Assembly: GCA_963737835.1 (NCBI GenBank)
Contig: CAVTUH010000003.1
Location: 248,001-312,000 of the forward strand
Reading direction: 5' to 3'
From: Palsa-1248 sp963737835
GTDB taxonomy: Bacteria > Gemmatimonadota > Gemmatimonadetes > Gemmatimonadales > Gemmatimonadaceae
Length of the DNA: 64,000 bases
The notes beneath the pieces are model-generated. The model saw nothing but the letters and a program-made list of their open reading frames with translations. It ran no database searches and had not been told where the DNA came from. Below, piece by piece: positions 54,029 to 63,146 of the stretch. The first letter of the stretch is position 1; each line of letters begins with the position of its first letter. The position numbers and the translations under genes were made by a program.

Positions 54029-55015
54029 CTACTCGGCCAATGGTGGCTCCGCACCCTTGAGCCGGTACAGTGCCCCGGTTTTTGTCAGTCCGAATTGCAG
54101 CCAGTCGCGTCCCATTGTTTGCAGCTTGATGAAGAACTCCTCGCACTTCTTGATGGCCGCCTGGTCGAGGTCAGCCTGTGACTTGAATTTGTACTGAAAA
54201 GCGAACTCCCCCACGAGCGGCTTGTGTTCTCCCCTCGTGCGCCACATCCCCACATTGGCTTTGGCGGTCATCCCCTTGCCGAAGTCGAGTACGCAGATGT
54301 CTTGCAGCACTTCCTCGATGAACGTCTGGTTGACGAGCTCGACGTGTTTGGCGCCAGATGCCAACACAGGGTGCAATACCGGGAACACGTGCGACAAGAA
54401 CGCTGTGGAAGTCCGGTCTCCCTCGGGGACCTGACTCAACGGAAATTGAACGTTGTGCGAGAAGAGAATACGAAAGGATCCCACCTGGTCGCGCAAAGTG
54501 AGCGCCTGGACCTTGAACTTGATCCGATAGTCTCCGGCGAAGTTCGGCCTCACATCGGTCTCGGCGGCCGCCTGTAGGTCCGGGTTGCGAAACTTGAACA
54601 CGATCTCCGGCTCTCCAACCGGGAAGCCGTCTTCGAATCGAATTCGCCTCCGGAGGATGAACGACCTCTTATAGAGGCGGAAATCGGGGGTATCGACGAA
54701 GACCACCTCGCGTATTGTGGGCTTCGCTCTGACAAAGGGCTTCGTGTCGACGCCAATGCCAAACTCGTCGGCAGCATCTTGCACGACGTCGCCGAACTCC
54801 TGGAACACTTTCGACGAGGCGAACCGATCCGTCTTGAGGATCACCTTACATGCGAGATACTGCGGCGTACGAAAGGGCGTTCCGTCAGCGTAATGCCCTT
54901 TCTTGACGTGGAGCCCTCGTGGCGAGGGCCCGGCACCTCTCGCCTGGTGCTTCGGCACCCGCCCGGGTGCGTGGATCCGCTTGGCGCGCGCGCGCCTGGA
55001 TTGTGTTGTTGGCAT
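54029..55015 (-). CDS. CYTH/triphosphate-tunnel-like protein
   Basis: 328 aa with an N-terminal basic stretch (QSRRARAKRIHAPGRV). The block FVDTPDFRLYKRSFILRRRIR and PEIVFKFRNPD resembles the beta strands of CYTH/TTM domains (DTPDxxLxxxxxxLRRR), which hydrolyse triphosphates such as tripolyphosphate or act in polyphosphate or adenylate metabolism. The ExExK signature of the first strand is not clear, so the assignment is tentative. It is upstream of the chromate transporter genes on the same strand, 100 bp beyond their 3' end. Confidence 0.5.
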   Translation of the reverse strand: MPTTQSRRARAKRIHAPGRVPKHQARGAGPSPRGLHVKKGHYADGTPFRTPQYLACKVILKTDRFASSKVFQEFGDVVQDAADEFGIGVDTKPFVRAKPTIREVVFVDTPDFRLYKRSFILRRRIRFEDGFPVGEPEIVFKFRNPDLQAAAETDVRPNFAGDYRIKFKVQALTLRDQVGSFRILFSHNVQFPLSQVPEGDRTSTAFLSHVFPVLHPVLASGAKHVELVNQTFIEEVLQDICVLDFGKGMTAKANVGMWRTRGEHKPLVGEFAFQYKFKSQADLDQAAIKKCEEFFIKLQTMGRDWLQFGLTKTGALYRLKGAEPPLAE

Positions 55016-55114
55016 GTTATGATGCGTGCCGCATGAGACGAGCCACGCCGCGTCGTTCTCGACGGCAGCAGTCTCGAAAAGCTCGCCTCGAACGCCAAAC
55101 CTCGGTCTCAGCCC

Positions 55115-55642
55115 TCATTTGGGCATGAAGGAGAAGAAGCCGACCACCGCCCCTCCCAACACGAGCAGAGCTGGGTTGACCTTGTATTGCAACAAGATCA
55201 GCAATACGCCACCAGCGATTGCAGCAGTCTCTACGCCAAAGATTGCGCCTTTTGCCATGGTGAAGCAGCCGGCCAGCAGGAGCCCGATGGAGACAGGAGC
55301 CAGGCCCTGTTGAATCGAAGTTCTCCACGGCCACTTCTCGAGTTTCTTCCACGCGCGGGCGACAGCAAACGCGAGCACAGCGGTCGGACCGAAAAACGCA
55401 ATCAGCACGGCGACTGCCCCGAGTAGTCCACTCGTCCACTGTCCGATAGGGACAATCATCATCATGTTCGGACCGGGGGCCATCTGGCCGACACTGTACA
55501 AGTGGATCAACTGGTGAGCGGCGAGCCACTTGTGGACTTCGACCGTCTGAACCTGCATTTCGGGAAATGCCGCCATCCCGCCGCCGACGGTCAGGATGGA
55601 TAGGTAGCTGAACACGCGGAGGAGCGCCGGAATCTGGTTCAT
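55115..55642 (-). CDS. chromate transporter subunit (CHR domain), second half
   Basis: 175-aa CHR-family membrane protein: LTVGGGMAAFPE near the N-terminus, VGQMAPGPNMMMIVPIG in the middle and about five to six helices. CHR transporters expel chromate; many organisms split the two CHR domains into separate proteins. Its ATG overlaps the stop of the upstream subunit (ATGA), so the two make one unit. Without a chromate regulator nearby, the substrate is inferred. Confidence 0.82.
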   Translation of the reverse strand: MNQIPALLRVFSYLSILTVGGGMAAFPEMQVQTVEVHKWLAAHQLIHLYSVGQMAPGPNMMMIVPIGQWTSGLLGAVAVLIAFFGPTAVLAFAVARAWKKLEKWPWRTSIQQGLAPVSIGLLLAGCFTMAKGAIFGVETAAIAGGVLLILLQYKVNPALLVLGGAVVGFFSFMPK

Positions 55643-56250
55643 TGGGTCACACTGTCCTTCGGCTTTGTGCGAGGCCGATGGAAGAGAATCGCCAAGATGC
55701 CGACGGCTACGAGGGTGAGCGGGACCCCCAGGTGCAACCGGTTCACCGAAATCACCGCCAGCGCCATGAAAACGAAGTCAAACTTCCCTGCGAGCGACTT
55801 CTTACTGAGCCCGACGACCGTGTACAGGATCAGGCCAACCGCCGCCGCTGTCACCCCTTTCAGCGCAGCAGTAACAAAGGCGCGATCCCCATGGATGCGA
55901 TACAGGATGCCCACGATGAACATGATCACAGCGCCCGGCAGGCAGATGCCGACAATGGCAACCGTAGAGCCCAGCGCACCACGCAGCTTCTCGCCCACCA
56001 GGATCGCCATGTTGGTGGCGTTCAAGCCAGGGAGGCTCTGGCTGATGGAAAGCATCTCGACGAATTCCTTGTCGCCGATCCAGTGCCGCTTGGTCACGAG
56101 GCTGCCGCGAAGGTACGGCACCACGCCGCCGAAGCTGGTGGCACCGATGATGAGAAACTCGAGGAATATCTGGCCGAGGGAGACTCGAGTTTCGTCGGGA
56201 AGAGCGGCCGCTGCGGTTTCCAGCGGGGGTTGAACGACCGCGTCACTCAT
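55639..56250 (-). CDS. chromate transporter subunit (CHR domain), first half
   Basis: 203-aa CHR-family protein: LEFLIIGATSFGGVVPYLR, FVEMLSISQSLPGLNATNMAILVG and about six helices. It pairs with the 55115-55642 gene to give the two-domain transporter. Start chosen at ATG 56250 because the family sequence starts soon after; the frame is open to 56304. CHR1 usually has a GPxGG-type motif; here the equivalent is SLPGLNATN. Confidence 0.8.
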   Translation of the reverse strand: MSDAVVQPPLETAAAALPDETRVSLGQIFLEFLIIGATSFGGVVPYLRGSLVTKRHWIGDKEFVEMLSISQSLPGLNATNMAILVGEKLRGALGSTVAIVGICLPGAVIMFIVGILYRIHGDRAFVTAALKGVTAAAVGLILYTVVGLSKKSLAGKFDFVFMALAVISVNRLHLGVPLTLVAVGILAILFHRPRTKPKDSVTQ

Positions 56251-56532
56251 GGCTCTAGGGCTCGTGGCCGTTGAGGCGATAGATGTCGTGAGCCTCGGGG
56301 ACAATTCGTGCTGCGCGTGGACGCCTCCACCCGTCGAGAGCCGTCCTCGCGTGAATCGATCTGCAGCATGCGTCGTTTGTCGGGGAGTGTTGGAGCTGCC
56401 GACCGGAGCCGGCCGTAGCTGCGGCTCAACGAATCAGAGGTTTTTCCGGCCGGCCACAGGATCGTAGATCATCGCAACAGGCACTACGTCTGATGCAGTA
56501 GACCTTAGACCTAGCCCGAAAGCCCATCACTC

Positions 56533-56607
56533 ATGTTTACCATCGAGCAAATCAACGACGTTCACGCCCGCCTGGGCAGCGCGGAGATTCATCACCGCCG
56601 CCGGTGA
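56533..56607 (+). pseudogene. DUF1398-like gene, 5' fragment
   Basis: The first 17 or so residues, MFTIEQINDVHARLGSA, match the start of DUF1398 (phage-envelope-like) proteins, and then the sequence turns into the other-frame start of the YncE-like remnant and stops. A truncated 5' end. Confidence 0.45.
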
Positions 56608-57100
56608 CACCGCCGTTCACATTTTCGATCTGAAGACTTTGCAGCCGGCGGGGACTGTCAAGGTGGGACTCCGCGACGACGCGATTGTCTACGATCCGGG
56701 CACGAAGTCTGTCGTCAGCATGAATGGCAAGGCGCACACGGCGAGCGTGATTGACGCCCGGACCCTTGCGGTCCTCGCGACCATCTCATTGCCGGGCAGT
56801 CCCGAGTTTGCCGTCACGGACAATCGTGGCACCGTGTACGTTCAACACCGAGGACACAAGCATCTTCGTGGTGATCGACCTCAAGACGATGAAGGTCGCG
56901 CGCCAGTGGTCGGTGGCGCCGTGTGAGGGCCCTCGGGCCTCGCCTTCGATCGCGCACTTCACCGCTTGTTCAGCGGGTGTCACAACCAGATGATGGCGAT
57001 CTCCGATGCCCGAGCGGGCAAGGTGATCGCCACAGTGCCGATTGGCCGCGGCGTCGACGCAAATCGCTTCGACCCCAGCCACTCTCGACCCTGGCCCGAT
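56587..57100 (+). pseudogene. YncE-like beta-propeller gene remnant
   Basis: Repeat segments of a YncE/40-residue beta-propeller protein are seen in three frames: TAAGDTAVHIFDLKTLQPAG and AIVYDPGTKSVVSMNGKAHT, then TEDTSIFVVIDLKTMKVAR after a +1 shift near 56845, then GLAFDRALHRLFSGCHNQMM and GKVIATVPIGRGVDANRFDP after another shift near 56930. The N-terminus and signal peptide are missing. A decayed gene. Confidence 0.6.
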
Positions 57101-57155
57101 GCCCTCATACCTTGAGTTGGCAACGCATACCATTTCCGCGCTTGGAGGTCGGACC

Positions 57156-58448
57156 ATGCACGTTACACGGCGGGAGTTATTGGCATCCCTTGGCGCGGTC
57201 GCTGCCTCCGCAGCGCTGAATCGGCTCGAGGCGAGCACACCCGGAAGTCGCGCGGCTGGCCCGTTCGGCGACGGCGTGCTGACTGCGTTTCCGCGCAAAG
57301 CCGATTTCAACATTGTCGACGATTACAGCTACATCAACGGCGCCTTCAGCCATCCCATGCCGAGAGCAGCCGCCGATGCGTATCACCGCGCGGTCGAGCG
57401 ACGCGCGACGCTGGCCGCGCCGGGCGTGCCGTTCGTCTTCTTGAATCCGCCGCCCGACACCCTGCCCATGCCTGTCAATCCGAGGGCGGCCTTTGCTTCA
57501 CTCATCAACGCAAAGCCGGAAGAGATCAGTTACGTCCCCAATACCAGCACCGGGGAAAATCTGGTGGTGGAAGCACTCGGCATTGCGCGCGGTGACGGAA
57601 ACGTGGTGACCGACGGGCTGCACTTCGATGGCGCACTCGTCCACTTGATGGAGCTCAAGAAGCAGGGCCTCGACTTGCGGATCGTGATGCCGCGGGAGGG
57701 TCGCATCGACATGCGGGACCTCGAGCGAGTGGTGGACCACAAGACCAAGCTGATCGAAGTCTCGCTGGTGTCGATGTACAACGGATTCCAGCACGATCTC
57801 AAAGCGGTCTGCGACCTCGCACACGCACACGGCGCCTACGTGTACGCCGACATCATCCAGGGCGTCGGCGCAGTTCCATTGGACGTTCGTGCGGCCGGTG
57901 TCGATTTCGCCGCTACGGCCACGTACAAGTGGCTGATGGGCGACTTTGGGCTCGGCTTCCTGTTCGTACGCGAGGAGTTGCTCGGCACGGTGATCCGACG
58001 GACTCACTGGAGCTATGAGTCGGCCGCGGACACCGACATGCATCTCTCACCCTACGATCCGCAGTCTCCCACCATAGTGACGTGGACACCTGGCACGGAC
58101 GCATCGCGGTATTTTGAGCTGGGCACCATGGCGAATGGTGTGGCCGCGGCGCTGCGGGTGTCGCTCCCTTACATCCAGCAACTGGGCGTCGAGAACATTC
58201 AGGCCTGGCGGCAGCCGATGCTCAAGAAACTGCAGGCCGAGTTGCCGCGGCTCGGATTCACACCGCAAACTCCCCTGGAGAGTACTTCGCCGATCGTCAC
58301 ATTTGCTCACAAGGACCCGGAGACCATCAACAAGAAGCTACAGACAGCGCGGGTCAGCGTCCGGGTGGCGCCGTATTGGATGCGCATCGCGCCCTCGATC
58401 TACAACGACCTGCGCGACGTGGACCGGCTACTCGAGGCGTTGTCCTGA
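57156..58448 (+). CDS. class V-fold PLP-dependent aminotransferase with Tat signal
   Basis: Isopenicillin-N-epimerase/cysteine-desulfurase-like enzyme. A twin-arginine signal TRRELLASLGAVAASAA sits at the N-terminus, so export is expected. Catalytic landmarks: TSTGENLVVEALG, VSLVSMYNGFQHDLKAVCDLA, ADIIQGVGAVPLDVRAAG and ATYKWLMGDFGLGF, where the Lys binds PLP. The start ATG 57156 has GGAGG eight bases upstream. Secreted PLP enzymes of this type are common in some phyla but the reaction is unknown. It lies after the YncE remnant. Confidence 0.85.
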   Translation: MHVTRRELLASLGAVAASAALNRLEASTPGSRAAGPFGDGVLTAFPRKADFNIVDDYSYINGAFSHPMPRAAADAYHRAVERRATLAAPGVPFVFLNPPPDTLPMPVNPRAAFASLINAKPEEISYVPNTSTGENLVVEALGIARGDGNVVTDGLHFDGALVHLMELKKQGLDLRIVMPREGRIDMRDLERVVDHKTKLIEVSLVSMYNGFQHDLKAVCDLAHAHGAYVYADIIQGVGAVPLDVRAAGVDFAATATYKWLMGDFGLGFLFVREELLGTVIRRTHWSYESAADTDMHLSPYDPQSPTIVTWTPGTDASRYFELGTMANGVAAALRVSLPYIQQLGVENIQAWRQPMLKKLQAELPRLGFTPQTPLESTSPIVTFAHKDPETINKKLQTARVSVRVAPYWMRIAPSIYNDLRDVDRLLEALS

Positions 58449-58728
58449 GGCGGCCGGTCACTCTCCGATGGGTGAGTGGACCCGTCACCCGCCGAGATCG
58501 CCAATCTATTTTGGATCGAACGGCACGGCGCGGGAACCGGCCCCCGACACCGCAAGAGCGTTTCTTCGATCGTCCCCCGCACGAGCGGTGTAACAGAGAG
58601 GCGGCGGCGAACCGTCTAATCTGTGAGTGCTGGGCCAGCATGCGCATTCCGGGAAGCGGTCCGACGAGCCGCTGATGGCTGCGGTGCTGTTGACGCCGAT
58701 TCACCCTAAGCGGACAGAGAGATCAACC

Positions 58729-59463
58729 ATGGCGAGCCTTCGCTTCGTCGCATGCGCCTTGCCGTTGGCCATTGTCGCTTTCCCTGCTTCTGGGCCGGCC
58801 GCTCGCGCTGACCGCTTCGACAACGGAAGCCCCGGTCATGGCGCCCCACCCGCCGGTCGTCTGTCGGAAGCCGAGGACGTCGCCATTGCCCTCACCGCGG
58901 CTCCCGCGTCCATCACCGCCGGCGCGGCCGTCTACATCCAGCGCAACGGCAAGTTCGCGAAGGTACGCGATGGCTCGACTGGGTGGGTCTGCCTCGTCGC
59001 ACGGGATCCACGCGTGAATCCGGTCGCCGTGGCCCCGCAGTGCTACAACCCGGAGGGCGCTCGCACGTCAATGCGGGAGGGGATGCTCCGAGCCGAGCTG
59101 TGGTCACGCAATCTCAGCAACACGGCAATCCAGCGCGAGGTCAATGCAGCATTCCAGCGCGGTACGCTGCAGCATCCGAGCAAGCCGGCCATGATTTACA
59201 TGCTGTCGTCGCACCAAGTCCTCGACGCCTTTCAGGGAGATAGCCAGTGGACGACCGGCGCTTGGCACCCTCACGTCATGGTCTACCTGCCGCACGCCAC
59301 CGCGGACCAATTCGCCCTCGGCGAACAAAACCAGGCCGGGCCGGTCTCAGTCTCCAGCGACGCTTGGGGCGTACAGCTGGTTGTCGTGGTACCGCATTGG
59401 GTCGACAGTCCGGCATCGCCCAATGAAGCGGCGGACCATCACGACGCGACAACCGGGCCGTGA
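58729..59463 (+). CDS. secreted hypothetical protein
   Basis: 244 aa with a signal peptide (FVACALPLAIVAFPASGPAARA). Central blocks are AGAAVYIQRNGKFAKVRDGSTGWVCLVARD, YMLSSHQVLDAF and WHPHVMVYLPHATADQF, which occur in a group of uncharacterised secreted proteins. No catalytic motif can be named. The ribosome site AGAGAGA precedes the ATG. Downstream of the PLP enzyme by 280 bp. Confidence 0.6.
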   Translation: MASLRFVACALPLAIVAFPASGPAARADRFDNGSPGHGAPPAGRLSEAEDVAIALTAAPASITAGAAVYIQRNGKFAKVRDGSTGWVCLVARDPRVNPVAVAPQCYNPEGARTSMREGMLRAELWSRNLSNTAIQREVNAAFQRGTLQHPSKPAMIYMLSSHQVLDAFQGDSQWTTGAWHPHVMVYLPHATADQFALGEQNQAGPVSVSSDAWGVQLVVVVPHWVDSPASPNEAADHHDATTGP

Positions 59464-59932
59464 TAGGCGCGGCCCGCGCAGAACGTCAGGCGGCGGCGTG
59501 CCAGTGCCCTTCGACACTTGACGGGCGGGAGCCACCGCGGTACGTGGATCATAGCCCGAATTAGACAACGGGCCTGCACGACCTACTCAAATCGATCGCC
59601 GTGTAGCTTCAGAAGTTGCCCACAGATTTGCCCACAAGATTCCGGCGGCGGGCGGGCAGCTATCACGTAACTGCTTGCAGGACAATGCCGAGGGCGAGAC
59701 TCGAACTCGCAAGGGAGTTGCCTCCGCGGAGCTCGATCGAGCGTTCAAATGCCTGACCCAATCGTTCGCCGAGTCGAATCGATCGGTGGTTGTCGGGGTC
59801 GACGGGGCCCTGACCATCAGTAGTCATATCGCTACGACGCGGCGCACGATCCGGGCGAGCCCGGCGATGAGTCGAGCCGACTCGATCCGCCAGACCGTCT
59901 CGATCGTGCGCCGGACGTCGGGCGCTGTCACG
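59464..59932. other. intergenic region with a tRNA-like fragment
   Basis: Holds a 42-nt piece of a tRNA-Leu-like 3' end and otherwise nothing I can name. Confidence 0.45.
59686..59727 (-). other. tRNA-Leu-like 3' fragment (possible attachment site)
   Basis: On the minus strand: variable-arm hairpin GGAGGCAACTCC, T-arm GCGAG-TTCGAGT-CTCGC and acceptor half CCTCGGC then A, all as in a tRNA-Leu. The matching acceptor start GCCGAGG, D-arm and anticodon arm are not present upstream. Fragments of this kind are left where integrases recombine at tRNA 3' ends. Confidence 0.5.
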
Positions 59933-60445
59933 CTACCGAGCGCCGGCGCCCTTTGCGTGACGCTTGTTCTCCTGGGCTTCCCTGGCTAACGCGGCCGCCG
60001 CCTCTGGGTCCCCCCGCTCGGCTGCCTTCTCGGCCGCCAGTTCGTGTATTCGACCGAGCTGCTCGCTCACTTCGGGGGCAAACGACGCTCCGACATCCTC
60101 CTCGTCGAAGACCTGATGGATCTCCAACTCATGATCTTCCCCCGTGACGTTGGGCATGCGCTTGGCCCACTCGATCGCTTCCTCTTTTGATTTCACTTGA
60201 ATGATGAAGAATCCCGCGATGAGCTCCTTCGTTTCGGTGAACGGCCCATCGATCACCGTTCTCTTCGTCCCCGAGACTCGCACGCGAGCGCTCTTCGAGC
60301 TCGGCCAAATCCCTTCGGCGGCCAGGAGCACGCCCGATTTGACCGACTCCTCGTTGAACTTCATCCCCTCCAACATCTGCTCGGTGGTCGGTGGCACACC
60401 GGCCTCACTGTCCTTTGTCGCTTTGGTAATCACCATGAACTTCAT
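59933..60445 (-). CDS. YCII-related domain protein
   Basis: 170-aa protein. The YCII core reads MKFMVITKATKDSE, GTKRTVIDGPFTETKELIAGF with the DGPF-type motif, and IEWAKRMPNVTGEDHELEIHQVF. These small proteins bind small molecules or haem-like ligands; some act with ECF sigma factors, but none is nearby. A helical C-terminal tail (residues 130-170, Ala/Glu-rich) is extra compared with short members. The ATG at 60445 lies after a weak ribosome site. Confidence 0.85.
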   Translation of the reverse strand: MKFMVITKATKDSEAGVPPTTEQMLEGMKFNEESVKSGVLLAAEGIWPSSKSARVRVSGTKRTVIDGPFTETKELIAGFFIIQVKSKEEAIEWAKRMPNVTGEDHELEIHQVFDEEDVGASFAPEVSEQLGRIHELAAEKAAERGDPEAAAALAREAQENKRHAKGAGAR

Positions 60446-60727
60446 TGTCGGAATCCTCAGTTAGAGATCGGGTCCACGAACCGGGGATCGGAGGTGTCCC
60501 TGTATATTGGCGTCGAACGGGGCACGGAGAAATCGACATTGGCCTGAAACAATGCTTGCGACGGCTGGCGGGGGGACAACAAACTGCTGGGCCGCGATCC
60601 GAACCTGAGGGCAGACTTGGGGTTAGCGGAAGGCCAACACCCGACCCTGCGGTTTAGGTACCTTGCCAAACTAAGCCACCTTGGCGACCCCGAGCATCAG
60701 AGGCCTTCACTACAAACGCAGCCGTCT

Positions 60728-60985
60728 TTAGACGGCGTATGTCAGCCTCACCGCGTCCTCACCGACGGGTTCCATGCCAACGAGCTGAAGTGCGGGCCAA
60801 TGGCGGGCGAAATAAGGTTTGCCACTGCCGAGTATGAACGGGCGGATGTAGAGGCGATACTCATCGATCAGACCGAGGTCGGTGAGGCTTCCGGCTAGCT
60901 CAGGGCCCGCGACGTCGATTTCTCCATTGATATCGGCTTTCAGCTGGTGCACAAACGCGCCGACGTCGGCGTGGATCAGCGTGGC
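60728..60985 (-). pseudogene. dihydrofolate-reductase-like (RibD C-terminal) 3' fragment
   Basis: The C-terminal part of a YwjB/YyaP-type reductase: HQLKADINGEIDVAGPELAGSL and GLIDEYRLYIRPFILGSGKPYF, with a stop at 60728. The N-terminal half with the NADPH-binding start is missing. It ends where a DUF4145-like fragment begins. Confidence 0.6.
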
Positions 60986-61490
60986 GCATCACCCCGAACG
61001 CGGCGAGAATTGGGTCGACGATCCACTGTGCGTTCGCCATGAATCGTCTTGTGGAGGACGTGCTCGGGACGGGCCGCTTGCTTTGCGGCAGCGGCGGCGA
61101 CGATTTTCCGCAACTGCTGGTCCCGATCGTCAGGGACCACGTACCACTGGTGGAACAGGAACTCGATCAGCCCGATGAGCAGTTTCGCTTCGTCGGGGTC
61201 TACATCGACGATCATTTGATGTCCTTCTCCATGTGTGCGCCCATGTTGCCGAGCTTGCGGAGGGCGTCGATCGCGTCCCAGCGATGCTCATCGTCTGTGC
61301 TTTTTGCGATCGCGTCGACTAGCGCGTGCGGGGCGCGAATCCCCCCGTCGATGCTCACCCCGTAATAGTGAATCGCACCGGGCGGAGCACCGGAGTGCTA
61401 TAGCTCGGCGTAGTGCTGACAGTCGGCCAGTGATGTGAAAGCAAATACGCGAATCGGCGAGAGGGAGCGAGGGCCCTGCCATGTCGCGAT
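60976..61490 (-). pseudogene. DUF4145-like gene remnant
   Basis: Reads ALRKLGNMGAHMEKDIK then a stop, with the continuation VDVDPDEAKLLIGLIEFLF in another frame; the two together match the DUF4145-type pattern. Upstream the frame has a further stop (VFAFTSLADCQHYAEL then TAG near 61401). The gene is therefore broken in at least two places. Function unknown. Confidence 0.45.
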
Positions 61491-61607
61491 GCTCATTGAC
61501 CTCGCCGTGAGGGAAGCGCCGACAGCGCTCATGGCTCCGCCAATGTTGTGTTAAACCATATCATCAGGTTTTCGCAACGTCGGCGTCTAATCGCTCCAGG
61601 AGGCACG

Positions 61608-61982
61608 ATGGCGAAACAGGCGAGCCACACAGGCGGAAGGGCGCCCGCCACGCATCACGAACATCCCCACAAGCACGGGCCCACATGTGGACACGTCGCA
61701 GTTCATCACGAAGGCCACGTCGACCACCTACATGACGGGCATCTCCACCACTCGGTTGGCGATACCGTGCACGAACACGTGATCGTCGAATCGGCGAGCA
61801 ATCCGGTGAACTGCACACCCGACCATGAGTGCAAGGGCCATGCAAAGGACCATCGACATGGCCCGCAGTGTGGCCACCACTCGGTCCCTCACGGCAATCA
61901 CATGGATTACCTCGTAGATGGACATCTCCACCACCCGCATGGGGCGCACTGCGACGACCACGGTGCGCTAAAGACCGCCTGA
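61608..61982 (+). CDS. histidine-rich putative metal-binding protein
   Basis: 124 aa with more than 30 His, starting ATG 61608 after a strong AGGAGG. Two copies of a motif occur: HKHGPTCGHVAVHHEGHVDHLHDGHLHH (about residues 22-49, given as landmark HGPTCGH then DGHLHH) and HGPQCGHHSVPHGNHMDYLVDGHLHH (HGPQCGH then DGHLHH). Cys-His spacing suggests divalent metal binding such as zinc or nickel. No signal peptide. Function inferred only. Confidence 0.6.
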   Translation: MAKQASHTGGRAPATHHEHPHKHGPTCGHVAVHHEGHVDHLHDGHLHHSVGDTVHEHVIVESASNPVNCTPDHECKGHAKDHRHGPQCGHHSVPHGNHMDYLVDGHLHHPHGAHCDDHGALKTA

Positions 61983-62051
61983 TCGCCGGATTGAGCGCTC
62001 GAGCGCCAGTCGAGACGGCTGGCGCCTGACAGTTCCTTCACGACGTGACCA

Positions 62052-62447
62052 ATGACAGCCTCGAGGTTGATCGCAGGATTGATCGGTCCAACGTTGGTGG
62101 CGGGGGCCGTCGCGATCTTGCTGAACCTCGCCGCCTGGCCTGCCCTGGTCGAGCAGGCGTTCCGCGATCCGGACCTGGTTTTCGAGTCCGGCTTCCCCTT
62201 GTTCGCCGCCGGCCTTGCCATCGTGCGCGCGCACAATCGATGGCAGGGCGGGTGGCCAGTGCTCGTCACTGTTTTCGGCTGGCTCGCCCTTCTTGCTGGT
62301 CTCTCGCGAATACTCTTCCCGACCCGACTGGCCCCGATCGCCATCCCCGCCGTTCAGAGGACCGGCGTTCTCCCCACAGCGGCGGTTGTTCTTCTGGGGA
62401 TCGGCGTCTTTCTCTCCTTCAAGGGGTACGCCCAGGAACGAACCTGA
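62052..62447 (+). CDS. small four-helix membrane protein
   Basis: 131 aa with about four hydrophobic segments (LIAGLIGPTLVAGAVAILLNL, FPLFAAGLAIV, VLVTVFGWLALLAGLSRIL and GVLPTAAVVLLGIGVFLSF). No family recognised. Its stop overlaps the next ATG by one base. Confidence 0.55.
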   Translation: MTASRLIAGLIGPTLVAGAVAILLNLAAWPALVEQAFRDPDLVFESGFPLFAAGLAIVRAHNRWQGGWPVLVTVFGWLALLAGLSRILFPTRLAPIAIPAVQRTGVLPTAAVVLLGIGVFLSFKGYAQERT

Positions 62448-63109
62448 TGTGGGGCGACAGTTTGTCCCACAGTCTCATATTCCATCTCATATTCGGTCCA
62501 CGTGTGGTCGCCGCGGCAGTGTCACCCGACGGCAAATACGCCGTAACCGAGACCGAGTACCAGTACACGCCGCTCCGCATCTGGGATCTCAGGGACGCGC
62601 AAGCGGGGAAGGTGCAAAACGTCGATACGCCGATCGCCGCCTGGACGGCGGACTGGCACGACCTCTCTCACAACCACGAAGTCCGCTGGCCCTACGTGTT
62701 CGTCTCGGCCTACGAGGACGGCCTCCAAATCTTCAGCCTGAAAGATCCCAGACATCCGAGAACGGAGGGCCACTACTACACCTGTGCGTGTGTTCACGAG
62801 CAGGGGTTCGTCAACATCGGTAACGCGCCGAACACGCCACCGCCAGCCAATCGCCCGCCGGCCAACGGCCCACGGGTCAACACGAACGTGATGCAGGGCG
62901 CGTTCGGCGTCGACGTGCGGAACCGTGACGGCCTCATTGTGATCTCCGACATGCGTACTGGCCTCTGGCTTTTCAAGATGGATGGCTTCAACGGATGGAA
63001 TGGCCGCGACTACGGGATGCCCAACATCTCGAGCGTCCAAGATTATGACCACGGGCCGGCAGGCGTACCGGTTTCGATGATTCCCCGGACGACGAGCGTC
63101 GGTGAGTGA
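62447..63109 (+). CDS. LVIVD/beta-propeller-like protein, possibly 5'-truncated
   Basis: About 220 aa. Blade-like segments AAAVSPDGKYAVTETEYQYTPLRIWDL, RWPYVFVSAYEDGLQIFSLKDPRHPRTEGH and NRDGLIVISDMRTGLWLFKMDGFNGW resemble LVIVD-type repeats of secreted propellers. No signal peptide is present at its start, which begins MWGDSLSHSL, so the 5' end may be lost or fused. Coupled to the preceding gene by the overlapping stop/start. Confidence 0.5.
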   Translation: MWGDSLSHSLIFHLIFGPRVVAAAVSPDGKYAVTETEYQYTPLRIWDLRDAQAGKVQNVDTPIAAWTADWHDLSHNHEVRWPYVFVSAYEDGLQIFSLKDPRHPRTEGHYYTCACVHEQGFVNIGNAPNTPPPANRPPANGPRVNTNVMQGAFGVDVRNRDGLIVISDMRTGLWLFKMDGFNGWNGRDYGMPNISSVQDYDHGPAGVPVSMIPRTTSVGE

Positions 63110-63146
63110 CGCCACCTCGGATCAGCGCGAGCGTCAGGAGGACCTC

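Noticed and set aside
59686..59771. Complete tRNA gene
   Set aside because: Only the variable arm, T-arm and acceptor 3' half fit; the 5' acceptor, D-arm and anticodon arm cannot be found upstream.
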